From: Blasia pusilla
Lineage: Eukaryota; Marchantiophyta; Marchantiopsida; Blasiales
DNA: 64,000 nucleotides
Direction: 5' to 3'
NCBI GenBank assembly: GCA_050084515.1
Contig: CM114272.1
Coordinates: forward strand, 49,414,001 to 49,478,000
Part shown: one piece after another, positions 44,615 to 54,477 of the stretch
Layout of the letters: every line of letters begins with the position of its first letter
Numbering within the stretch: position 1 is the stretch's first letter
Translations under genes and position numbers: made by a program
Notes under the pieces: model-generated
What the model was told of the DNA's origin: nothing
Databases searched by the model: none
What the model saw: the letters and a program-made list of their open reading frames with translations, nothing else

Positions 44615-45680
44615 ACAAAGAGAGAATGAGAGAATGAGAGAAAGAGAGAATGCAAGAATGCGAGAGTGAGAGAGTTTCATGGGGGAGCTCGTTGGTCACT
44701 CGCTGTTTTTGCAAGTTGGGGACCGTGTTCCTCGTTCAACGGCTCATGGGAGTGCTCATCGGAGCAAGGGTTGCTAGGATTGTTCTTTGCATCTGCCGAT
44801 TGTTCGTGTGGAAGAGTGCCTCGCGGAAGCGCTGCCCAATTTCTGATATGGATTGAGTATGGGGGCGGATTGCCCCATGCAGGTGCTTTTGGAAGCATCA
44901 TGTCACTTGCTGATTTGCATTTTTATAGGTTTTATGTTTTTTTTGGGAGGAATCAGCGCGGAAGCGCTGCCGAATATTGGGTAGAAGAAAGAGACATTGG
45001 GCATTACAACAATCCTTTTCAGTTTTTACTGAAATGTTTGATTCCAAATATTTTTTGATACTGGCGTAGATCGTGAAGTTGTGCACGCTGTGCAACAAAC
45101 AGTGCGCAATTTGGAGTTGCGAAAAAAGTTATGGTCAATCTTGCAAAAGTGCCATTGCTAGGTGATTTTTAGGGTTAAATTGTGCAAACCCTAAACCAGC
45201 CGCCACACCGTCGCCGGCCGTCGCCGTCATAGTCAACGGTCAACTTTCACCTTCGACGATCAACCTTCACCGTCAATGGTCAACTGTTACCACCGAAGGC
45301 CAACCGTCACCGTCACCGTTCGTCTGTCACCATCAACGGTCAACCGTCACCATCAATGGTCCATCGTCCGTTGTCCACCCTTGGTTGCCATTGTCGCCGT
45401 TACGGAGTGGAGGGTCTTCCACAACGTTCGTTGATTCTCGGACTTGCGTCTCCATCATGTACTTTGTTTTGGCCGCCACCGTCATCAACTTGTGATGGCA
45501 CATGACCTCCTGTTATAGTGTTTGAGTTTTGATTTCCTTCTGCTATGTTATGATTGGTAGCCGCTCAACGATGATCGGATACCGTGCCGTGACGTCCGTA
45601 GCCGCAACGCGCCGCCGATTACCGCGCCGTGCCGCTCGTGGCCGCACCGCACCGTCTTGATCGCGGAGCCGCTCCGGCAT
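44615..45680 (+). other. Ty3-A 5' leader
   Basis: Starts with a purine-rich GAGAGAATGA repeat (44618-44680). A direct repeat GCGGAAGCGCTGCC occurs at about 44823 and 44960 and is also present in copy 2 (near 37800 and 37930), so it is a family feature. A minisatellite-like stretch of GTCAACGGTCAACC/GTCACCGTCA variants lies at 45230-45372 and has a counterpart in copy 2 (about 37480-37560). No primer binding site for a common tRNA is visible after A1. Confidence 0.6.
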
Positions 45681-45681
45681 T

Positions 45682-45909
45682 GTGGAACAGAGTGTGGGTT
45701 TATTGTTGATTGAGGAGGGTATGCCGCCGAGTGCCGCATCCGAGTTGGGGTCGAGATTCGCAGTTGCTGAGGAGCAACATCGACATGTGTTCAGGTTACC
45801 CATTCTGGTCCTTTACCCTGCACGTGTGAGGGATTCTGGGATTTGGGTGGTTTATTTGGGAATATTGGGTATGTGGATGCTAAGAGCATCATTTATGTAT
45901 GTGATTTAG
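45682..45909 (+). pseudogene. Ty3-A ORF0, + copy
   Basis: A 75-codon frame that corresponds to the 128-codon frame of copy 2 (37054-36668): shared RFAVAEE.HRHVFRLPI and ARVRDSGI. It ends at a TAG at 45907-45909, earlier than copy 2. Function unknown. It could be the start of the gag polyprotein, since it lies about 190 bases upstream of recognisable gag. Confidence 0.45.
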
Positions 45910-46094
45910 GGGACATAGACCTATGTGGGATGTCCAGAGTTGAGAATAGGTTGTCGATGAGATGATAGTCTGGTCGATTTGCCGCACCACGCCGCTTATT
46001 GCCGCACGTTATATGTCTTGGGGAGGGAGAGTGCAGATCGAGTGCCGCATGTTTGGGATGAGTGATTGAGGGATTACTTGCGAGGCAAGAGTGA

Positions 46095-47721
46095 TTGGGT
46101 GAGAAAGGCACGAGGGTCATCACGGCGTCCCTTCAGGACTTTGAGAGGCGAGGTGGTGAATCCGAGAGTAGCTCTAGAGGTTTTTCGCGGAGTGGCGTGA
46201 GGTTCCGAGGGTCTTCACTTCAGGGACCACCTCGACCTCCTTCTGTGTCATCTTCAAACGAGGGGGAGGGTGTAGAGGAATTTCTGGGCACATCGCCACA
46301 CATTGTGAGTGGTCCTACCAGTTGGGCGTACGAGATGGATGACCGGGGGTAGAGGACCGCGTAGGTTTTCAGGTGCAGTAGGTACGATTGAGTTGCACGA
46401 TTTCATAGCAGAGTTTATGAGTTGGTGCGAATCCCAGCGGGCCAAGAACTCTAGAGAGTTCAACCCGTTTATAGCATGGAACGGCATGTTCCAGCATTTA
46501 GAGGGGGCACCCATGGACGATTACCATGAGTTTTCCCACAGATATGCCCAGGAGATTGAGGCATGGCGACTCTACTACGACCCACACTATGTGTCATGGA
46601 CGGAGCTGTTCCCAGATGAGGAGGAGGAGTCAAGAGAGGCTACTTCCTCTTCCACTAGTGATATTTTAGGAGGGGTCACTCGCACTGGAGCAGTTGCACC
46701 GTCTAGTCGGGTTCGTCCCAGGTTCAACCTTGTGGTTGAGTTCTTTGCTGAGTTGAGGGCGAGCTACCAAGGGGTACGGACGGAAAAGTTGCGGAGCATC
46801 CACAACTTCCAGAGGTGCCCGGGTGAGAGTTAACGTGAGGCTTACACTCGCTTGCGCCGGTTGATCAACGTCCAACAGGGGGTGACAAAGGCTCAGGCTA
46901 TCAAGTCATGGTACGCGATGCTGGACCAGACCCTACGGCCACGGGTGCAGGAGGGGGTGCTTCTTATGAACACCTCCCCTACATTGAGAGATATTTTTAG
47001 GACCGCCAAGAACATTGAGCACAACATGGTGGAGGAGAGCGTAGCCACCATGGGTTCTGGGTGAGAGCAGTCGCGATTGGCTGCACCATTTGTGCAGCAA
47101 CGTGGACTCCGAGATAGGTCAACTCTGGCACCATGAGCTCAGGGAGGATACGGGGAGCCCGTGGCATAGAGACCTACGCCTTCATATGCGGCTCAACAAT
47201 AGCCACATACTATTACTTGTTGTTCATGTGGTGGAGCCCATCATCAGCACCATTGCACTTGTCAGGGTCATGGACGTATGCCTCAGCATGGAGGAGGAGA
47301 TGGTGATGCACCAAGAGGTTATCAGTGTGACTATTGTCAAAGGTATGGTCATACACGCGCTTGGTGTTTCAGTTTACATCCTGAGTTACGTTCGGACCGA
47401 GGGCCGGAGAGTGCACCAGAGCGAGTAGCCGGTCCGGGTGGGCCTAGAGATCGTGCACCAGGTGGTCCCGTTGGGGGACAAGGAGCAGGAGTTGCCCGAC
47501 AGGGTGGTGGAGCCTGCCGTGGAGGAGGTAGAGTACCACCACCTAGACGCACCAAGAGAGACGCCGGACGTGAGGCTGGGATGGTTGGTCAGATACAACA
47601 GCTACAGGAGCAGATTGCCGCTATGGCATTGAGGTTACCCGATGCCGGATCCGTGGCATCGACATCATATGGAGCAGTTAGAGATCTGGAGGATCCTGGT
47701 TGGATGTGCATGGTTGCCTAG
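46095..47721 (+). pseudogene. Ty3-A gag with CCHC zinc knuckle
   Basis: Frame 0 from 46095 (Met, Ser/Gly/Arg-rich N-terminus) shifts to frame 1 at about 46350. The capsid part follows: GTIELHDFIAEFMSWCESQR, FQHLEGAPMDDYHEF, VEFFAELRASYQGVRTEKLR and, after a TAA at 46831, INVQQGVTKAQAIKSWYAML. A TGA at 47062 and further stops precede the knuckle CDYCQRYGHTRAWC near 47315 (C-x2-C-x4-H-x4-C). A Gly/Arg-rich tail and a coiled-coil-like MVGQIQQLQEQIAAMALRL end at 47721. Gag coats the element RNA in particles. Copy 2 lacks the stop at 46831. Confidence 0.85.
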
Positions 47722-47820
47722 ATGGAGGCCGCTGCAGTTATGACGCGTGGAGCAGCCGCAGAGTTGGATCCATAGCGAGGGGAAGCCAGAAAACATACTA
47801 GGCTTCCTTAGTCTTTCACG

Positions 47821-49010
47821 TTGTCCGAAGCGATGAGGACCCCATCGATGGGTCCTCATCAAATTTCTTTGAGAGTTGGTGATGTTGTTGGTGTGCAGGC
47901 ACGGAGGGCGATGGGAGAAGCGAGTGCGACTACTCCTATTGTTGATGCTCATGAGGGGCATGTATCGAGCACATTGATGGGGGCGGCCACCGTTGTGTAC
48001 CGCACTCCTTTATTTTCTGCTTTCAATGTTATAACGTTGGGGGGTATGCTCGCCGAGGCTTTTTGGCTGGCCGCGTTGCTATGTGAGCGCGGAGTTGGAG
48101 TTCTTGCATCACGTTCACTGGTGATTGCACAGGAGGTGATGGACCTGCCCTTGGAGCGGATGCTCGGACCGTCCACGTCAGATTCATGGCAGGTTGCGGC
48201 TGCTAGAATGGCGGAGATGCCCGCTAGATCGTGCCATGGCTTCTCCTGGTGTTATGTTGCTGGATAACCAAGGAGAGGTCTTCCAGTTGGTGAGTTCTGG
48301 AGGTAGAGCTTTTAGTCCGCAGCGTGTCTTGTTGGATTCAGGAGCGCAACCCCTGATGTTGGGGAAAGCGTCATTCAGAGGATTGGGCTTGACGAGAGCC
48401 GATGTGGAGCGTTGTCCATTCCGGATACAGACATCCTTGGGTGGAGCAAGTACCACACAGTATATCACCCGACAAGAGGTCGTGGTGAGGATTCGCCCGG
48501 GACATCCTACAGATGAGTCCGTGGTGCGCGCCAAGGCAATAGTGACTGATGTAGAGTCCTATGACGTCTTGGTTGGTGGAGGAGTGTTATACCCGATGGG
48601 GTTTTCCCTAGATTAGAGGGAGGAGTCAGCGTTCTATAGACAACGATGGCAGTCAGGTGATGGGTGCCTTAGCTCGTTACCCGTTCGATTCATAGGTGCA
48701 GTGATCAAGCAATGGCCAGGAGAGATGGCGACCTTAGCAGCATTTAGCAGTGCCATCACTTGGCCTAGTGATTTGATTGAGGGACATGTCCATGTAGAGG
48801 ATACTCCCGTTCCTGACATTTCTATGGAGAGGAGTATTATGGTAGGTGCATCATTCTGTGGAGGAGAGGTGCCGATGTGGGGCTCGATTGAGGAGCTTCG
48901 ACGATTGGCAGATGAGCACGTGCAGACCGCGTGGAGCGAGGCGTTTGCACCAAAGCGTGACGGGTCTGAGGAACCCAAGGTAGCAGGGAGTGCTAAGATG
49001 ACATCCTTGG
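47821..49010 (+). pseudogene. Ty3-A linker and aspartic protease
   Basis: The linker (frame 1, 47821-48230) has QEVMDLPLERMLGPSTSDSW. Protease in frame 2 from 48194: active site VLLDSGAQPLMLGKASFRG, then STTQYITRQEVVVRI, a flap-like segment and YDVLVGGGVLYPMG. A TAG at 48614-48616 interrupts (copy 2 has DYWED here). The frame continues as FIGAVIKQWPGEMATLAAF and EGHVHVEDTPVPDIS into the methyltransferase without a break in register. Protease and methyltransferase therefore shared one polyprotein, presumably separated by the protease. Confidence 0.8.
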
Positions 49011-49039
49011 ATACCACACCCATTGTGTGGTGTACCCCG

Positions 49040-49990
49040 GAGGAGGGTATTCGAGTGTTAAACCTCTTTGGAGGGATTAGCACCGGGTTAGCTGCTGTTT
49101 TGCATGCAGGAGTGCGAGAACAACAATATCTGTATGTGGAGAGTGATGATGTTGCAAGGCGCATCTCACTACGACATGTGGCGTAGTCACGCCTACGTTT
49201 CTCCGACTTATTGTCTGCGTCCGTAGTACAGGGGTACCAGAGTTCCCTACCGAGGGATATTTTGTTGTTGGGGGCGCAAGACTTAGAGCGGGTAGGGACC
49301 ATTGATTTGGTCATTGCGGGTTGGCCATGTCAAGGCCAATCGAGTGTTGGACGAGGCAGCGGTTTGGCTGACACTCGGTCCAGGTTGTTTTGGGAGATGT
49401 TGAGGGTCTGACGGCAGTTGCAGGAGCACGAGTCTCATTCTCCAGCCTACATTCTGGAGAATGTGCCGATCTTAGGAGACTCCCGGTCACAGGTGGTGAT
49501 AAGTGCTCATCAGGTATGTGCCTAGATCGGCCCAGCAGTGTTCTTGGATGCGGCGAGTGTAGGTTCTAGAGCCCATCGCCCGCGTCTATGGTGGACCAAC
49601 TTGGTGCCCCATGCGGTGTTACGGAGGGCGTATGCGAGAGTGGAGCGCCCCTCCCATTTGTTAGTGGATTGCATTTTGGATCCAGGTCGTTGATCATAGG
49701 CAGTGAGGCACGATGATCGACCACCATTGACTGTGGTCAATAAGGTTGGCAAGCCGCGGGCAACCTTGCCCACATTTGTGAGTTTTCCCTTTTCCTATGC
49801 ATACAAGGAGGCCGGTCTTGGCTTGGTTTGGGATGACCAGGTTCAGCGGTTAGTGGAGCCCAACACCGACGAGAGAGAGAGCGAGCGATGGGATTTCCCA
49901 CATGAGTGATGGCAGTACCGTAAGTGTCAGAGGCATGACGACGCCATGTCTTGGATCAGGCGATGGACGTGAACTGCTTGACATGGATCC
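49040..49990 (+). pseudogene. DNMT3-like cytosine-5 DNA methyltransferase domain within the retrotransposon
   Basis: The superfamily motifs occur in order. Motif I (about 49054-49095) VLNLFGGISTGLAAVLHAG binds S-adenosylmethionine. Motif IV is IDLVIAGWPCQGQSSVG with the catalytic Cys codon at 49328-49330, followed by DTRSRLFWEMLRV. Motif VI is YILENVPILGDSR (ENV 49457-49465). Motif VIII is AHRPRLWWTN (49568-49600). Motifs IX/X, in a shifted frame, include a GFP block and LDQAMDVNCLTWIL (to about 49990). The AHRPRLWW box and short I-IV spacing resemble DNMT3-type enzymes. Stops at 49184, 49409, 49523, 49691 and 49697, plus a frameshift near 49890, inactivate it. The position between protease and RT is the same in copy 1. 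Confidence 0.9.
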
Positions 49991-50286
49991 TCAACTTGGG
50001 AGTGGCTGAGCAGCGTCGTATGAGATCGCGACAGATCACAGTGGTTGCGTTGGTGAGCCCCATGCCTACCAAGAGGGTGAAGGCAGTGGCTGGGAGCAAG
50101 ACACGAGGAGATCAGGAGAGACACCCTTGGACTTCTTGGGATGTTTTGCAGGTACGCAAGGAGATGATAGCCATAACATCGAGCGTGGTTTGGGACACTG
50201 CAGATCAGAGTTTGCAGTTGGCTGCAGGAGAGCGGTTGAGTGTTGTTGTTCGAGATGGGGTTGCACCATAGCAACCACCGATACCC

Positions 50287-51400
50287 GTGCCGGAGAGTCC
50301 TACTGTAGTCACGATCGAGACTTGGGAGCCAAATATGGGCCCTAAGTTGACAGGAGGAGAGCGGCGCCGAATACATCAGTTCCTCAGGAGTTATAGGAGT
50401 TGCTTTGCATTTAGCATGGAGGATTTGGGTACGCTGAAGGGACCGGGGATCCGCATTGAGTCTTCGAGTGATACGTCGATCTTCCGAAAACCCTACAGGT
50501 ACAATGATATGGAGAGGGCTCTGATTCTGAGTAGGAGCAAGGACTTGGTCAGAGCAGGACTAGTGGAGATGTCGCATGGGGAGTATGCATCTGCCACTGT
50601 CATGCCCGCCAAGAAGGATGTGCATGGCAATTGGACGGATAGGCGGATGTGTGGGGATTACCGACCTATCAATCAGCAGACGAAGTCTGATAGGTATGCC
50701 ATGCCCAACCCTGAGGAGATCTTTGATGCAATTGGTCACGCATAAAGGTCTTGATTCATTGATTTGCGGCGGATACCATCGGTCTGTCGATTGGAGGACA
50801 TGCAGAAGACAGCATTTTGGGGCATCGATCCTTACGGGAAGGATTGTTTGTACCAGTGGCGATTCTTACCATTTGGGTTAAAGAACGCCCCGGCTGAGTT
50901 TCAGATGATCATGGATAGGATCTTGGCTGGTCTGGATTTTGCTAGGTGTTATATTGATGACATTGTAGTCTTTAGCGCCACGGTTGAGGAGCATGAGCGA
51001 CATCTAAAGGAGATGTTTTGACGATTGTAATTACATGGGCTGAAGCTAAATCCAGGCAAGTGCAAGTTCTTCTATGACCACATTGAGTACTTGAGTCATA
51101 CGATATACCCAGGGGGCCTTGGTGTTCAGCAAACGAAGGTAGAGGCTATCTCACGCATTCCACGCCCTACAGATGTGAGCCGGGTTCGCGCATTCATGGG
51201 ATTGGCGAACTTCTATCGGAGATACGTCAAGGGATTCAGTGCGATTGCGAAGCCACTAACCTTGCTGAGCAAGGTGGATCACGAGTGGCACTGGGAGGAT
51301 GAGCAAGAGCGAGCATTTCAGTTGCTCAAGGATAGGTTGACGTCTCCGCCCATCTTGAGGAGACCGATCAGGGGGCGTCCTTTCCAGTTGCACACAGATT
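50287..51400 (+). pseudogene. Ty3-A reverse transcriptase
   Basis: Frame 1. Fingers: RKPYRYNDMERALILSRSKD, ATVMPAKKDVHGNWTDRRMC, GDYRPINQQTKSDRYAMPNP. The first catalytic-Asp segment is destroyed by TAA at 50743 and shifts. The palm has FGLKNAPAEFQMIMDRILAG and the catalytic YIDD at 50950-50961. TGA 51019 and TAA 51028 follow, then the thumb (VRAFMGLANFYRRYVKGFSA). About 290 bases separate it from the methyltransferase motif X, encoding an unassigned linker. Confidence 0.9.
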
Positions 51401-51740
51401 GGAGCATGTTGGGGCTTGGAATGGTGCTCTCTACCCTCATGATGATGAGGATAGAGAGTTTGCAGTGGCTTACGCTTGCCGCTTGAACAACGCTGCAGAG
51501 GAAAAGTACTGCTCGTATGAGGGTGACTGCTTGGCTGCGGTGTGGGCTGTCGCGCATTTCAGGTATTACTTATTTGGCAACCCCTTTACCATCATCATTG
51601 ATCATCAACCACTGAAGTGGTTGATGGAGTCCGAAAAGCTTACAGGGAAGCTTGCGAGATGGGCTCTGTTGTTGTAGGAGTATGATTTTCACGTGGTACA
51701 TAGACCTGGGACGCTCAACCAAGATGCAGATGGGTTGAGT
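51399..51740 (+). pseudogene. Ty3-A RNase H
   Basis: It begins at the end of the RT frame (FQLHTDWSMLGLG) and passes into frame 0 near 51420: EFAVAYACRLNNAAEEKYCS, YEGDCLAAVWAV, FTIIIDHQPLKWLMESEKLT, then after a TAG YDFHVVHRPGTLNQDADGLS. The order of acidic residues fits a Ty3 RNase H. The tether to integrase follows in the same frame. Confidence 0.85.
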
Positions 51741-51989
51741 CATAACCCATGCCCGAGTCAGCGAGATGCGATTGGAGCTCGATGGCATGGAGAGAGTGAT
51801 GAGGAGTCGGTGCCAGGATGGCACGCGTCAGCCTATTTAGGCATGTTGGCTATGGAGAGCCAGAGTATGGAGACTTCGATGGCGAGGTCTAGTGGAGAGT
51901 CCTTGGATCTCGAGGCCAGTGAGGAGACGACAAGTGGTAGAGATATTCATGATGATGGAGTAGTCTTGGAGTACCTTTGGACTGGCAGT

Positions 51990-53392
51990 GTTGCGAGCAC
52001 CGTGGATGCTAGAGAGCGGGATCGGATCCTACAGTGGGCCAAACGGTTCCGCTGGGAGGGGTCACATGTTTTGAGGGTTTGGGAGGATGGCAGAGTACGC
52101 GTAGTGCTGCATCCTTCACAAAGAGCACGACAAGTGCAGCATGCCCACGAGGAGTTGGGTCACTTTGGGGTGAAGCGGACGTACAGCTTGCTCCAGATTC
52201 AGTATTGGTGGCGAGGCATGCAGATCGGCGTTCGGCCAGATTTGTTGCCAGGTGCATGGTGTGTGATCGGGTCCGAGCATCGTTCAATGCTCCGACTCCA
52301 CGGTTGCATCCATTACCGATCATGGGCTTAGGGTATAGATGGAGTTTGGATTTTGCGGGACCTTTGCCTTTGACGGAGCGTCACATTCATCATGTGTTGG
52401 TGATGGTCGAGCACTTCTCGAAGTGGATTGAGTTGGTTGCATTTCCTGACAAAGCGGGTGAAGGAGTAGCTTATGCCTTCCTTGACAGAGTGCTCAGTCA
52501 TTATGGCGCACCGGCTGAGGTGTTGACAGACCAAGGTACCGAGTTTTGCTGTGAGTTCCAGGCCTTGTGTGATCAGGCGCTGATCGACCACCGCACGACT
52601 TCGCGAGATCATCCAGAGGTGGATGGATTAGCGGAGAGAGTTGTGCAGACAGTGAAGAGGGGTTTACGCAAGTATGGCTTGCAGAAAGGGCACCTAGGAG
52701 ATTGGGTCCTCCAGTTGCCATGTTTGGCGATGGGATACAGATTAAGCAGGCTGGCATCCTTAGCATCTTTTTCACCGTACTTGCTACTTTATGGCCGAGT
52801 GCCAGATTTACCTACGGCCATTCGTTGAGATGTTGGTGAGGTGTCGGACCTTGATGACCCAGATGTATGGGTGTGAGCATGTTCTCAGAGGGTTGAGTTG
52901 TTTTGGAGAGTGATGCCCATGACGTTCCATAACTTGGCGATTGCGCAGCATCGAGATACGTTGAGGTATGGGACTATTCGGGGTGGTGGTTATCGACCAA
53001 CTATCCGGAGGTTTCATCAGGGAGATTATGTCTACTTGCGGTGAGCGGCACAGGCGATGATGTTGATGATGGAGGGGCGCACTATCCTGAGAGTGCGTGT
53101 CATTTTGCCATCCGGTGTTCTCTTGCTGGAGGGACGCGATGGTATGGTATGGAAGGACCATGTGCGTAATTGTGCACCATGTCACCTTCCTAACATTGAT
53201 AGTACAGTGGATCCGAGCCTAGCAGTAGTTCCTGCAGACTTGCGTTGTATGTTGTATGGTTCTGCCCGTGGTGTGGCCACGATGCTAGTCTGTGATGGTT
53301 GTTCGAGAGGTTGCCATATGGCATGTCTGAGGCCACCTCTCACTAGGGTTCCTCGGGGATGATGGATGTGTCCCAGATGTACATAGAGGAGA
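51990..53392 (+). pseudogene. Ty3-A DDE integrase with C-terminal PHD finger
   Basis: HHCC zinc domain: HAHEELGHFGVKRTYSLLQI in frame 0, then a shift near 52225 to frame 2 with FVARCMVCDRVRASFNAPTP. Core: SLDFAGPLPL (first Asp), VLTDQGTEF (second Asp), GLAERVVQTVKRGLRKYGLQ (Glu); all three acids are present. The C-terminal domain (53057-53240) has LLLEGRDGMVWKDH and NCAPCHLPN. The PHD finger (about 53243-53392) has CMLY (second Cys lost), VCDGC, CHMAC, an in-frame TGA, WMCPRC. Copy 2 has the complete C4HC3 set. The PHD sits where chromoviruses carry a chromodomain, suggesting a chromatin-targeting role; this is inference. Confidence 0.9.
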
Positions 53393-53562
53393 TACTAGGT
53401 AGGTTTCGATCCCGACTTTTTCTGTGACATGGATGACAAGAAGGCGACTGACGATGGGGCCACATGAGCACCCGGCCTTCTTGCTCTTAGCGTCCGAGAG
53501 AAGTACGTCATGGTAGGTAGGAATAGATGGCTATCTCGAGTTACAGGGACCTAACCACCAAC

Positions 53563-53572
53563 TAGAGGGGCG
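53563..53572 (+). promoter_or_regulatory. Polypurine tract of Ty3-A
   Basis: TAGAGGGGCG directly before the first B segment. Corresponding purine runs precede B in copy 2 (complement near 25285) and copy 3 (38738-38744). A plus-strand primer here would make the terminal repeat start with B, not A. Confidence 0.65.
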
Positions 53573-54330
53573 ATTGGAGATATTTTGGTACTTCGTGTCT
53601 CGTTGTTTGGAAGCCATGAGTTAGCATGGGATCGTGCGTGTTTGTGTGTGTGTTTGGTGATAGCGATATATGTTGTATAGCGATGTGTATGCGCACGACA
53701 ACTGTCACGTCCTTTAGGATAGATTGGTGAGATCTAGTAGAGCGTCTTCAAGAGTAGTGGAGGACAAGCCTAAGAGGTCGAGGATGATCTGCTGAGGCCC
53801 CGGAAAACCTAAGAGAGTAGGCTCATCATTTGGAGCCATATTGAGGAACTTACTATTTTAGGTAAGTACCATTTTGAGTATATGATCAACTTTATATTTT
53901 TGGTAAGTAGCCCTTGACCTCCTACATTAGGTCAAGAGTCAAAAAGGTGACTTGGGAGAATAGGTTATCATGGAGAGAGCTTGGGAGAGGGGAGGGGTAT
54001 ATATCTCAAGGAGAGAGAGCTTGAGAGCTCATTCTCTCTTTGTTGAACCTCTTGGCATGAGGCGGCGGAGCTATGGTCCCTTGCCTTGTGAGTGTAACAC
54101 AAGCCTCTCATTAGGAGAGTGGGTTTGGTTTGACATGAGAAAGAGTGCACACCTTTGAGAGCTATGGTGTGAGATTGTGTAGAGAGAGATTGGATCTTAC
54201 TCTATTGGAGATATTTTGGTACTTCGTGTCTCGTTTTTTGGATGCCATGAGTTAGCATGGGATCGTGCGTGTTTGTGTGTGTGTTCGGTGATAGCGATGT
54301 ATGTTGTGTAGCGATGTGTATGCGCACGAC
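53573..54330 (+). repeat. Ty3-A 3' terminus: B1-A2-B2 split repeats
   Basis: B1 53573-53700 and B2 54204-54330 both run from ATTGGAGATATTTTGG to TGCGCACGAC. A2 53703-54203 starts TGTCACGTCC. B1 and A2 are separated by the two bases AC (53701-53702). Only the A segment is found at the 5' end of the element. Confidence 0.9.
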
Positions 54331-54477
54331 TTGAGTGTGTTTAGCGCTCCTTATATGGTGAAAGAACGTGAACGTAATATCCAAATTCCCCAAACTAATT
54401 CCATTTTTTTGGACATTCGTACCGAGTCTAAACTACAAGGCAATATGAGAGGGCTTTTCCATGAATAGCTCTATTTA

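Larger units (their letters stand above)
44100..54331 (+). mobile_element. Ty3-A, best copy: DNMT- and PHD-bearing Ty3 retrotransposon
   Basis: A 10.2 kb element. Order: A1 (44100-44614), leader, ORF0, gag, protease, DNMT, RT, RNase H, integrase, PHD, purine tract, B1-A2-B2 (53573-54331). Protease-RT-RNase H-integrase order and the DDE integrase make it Ty3. The candidate duplication TGAG flanks it (44096-44099 and 54332-54335). Terminal bases are TATA...GACT, read as mutated TGTC...GACA, by comparison with the internal B1/A2 junction GACA-AC-TGTC. Many stops are TGA or TAG where relatives have CGA, TGG or CAG, as expected from cytosine deamination. No gene is intact. Confidence 0.85.

Noticed and set aside
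45230-45372. GTCAACGGTCAACC minisatellite as a separate repeat locus
   Set aside because: The same stretch is present in the leader of Ty3-A copy 2, so it belongs to the element.
49040-49990. Host DNA methyltransferase gene or bacterial restriction-modification gene
   Set aside because: It is in frame with the protease upstream, bounded by RT downstream, and recurs at the same place in copy 1.
44100-54331. DIRS/PAT-type (tyrosine recombinase) retrotransposon, because of the split repeats
   Set aside because: The integrase has the HHCC zinc domain and D, D, E residues of Ty3 elements, and no tyrosine recombinase is readable.
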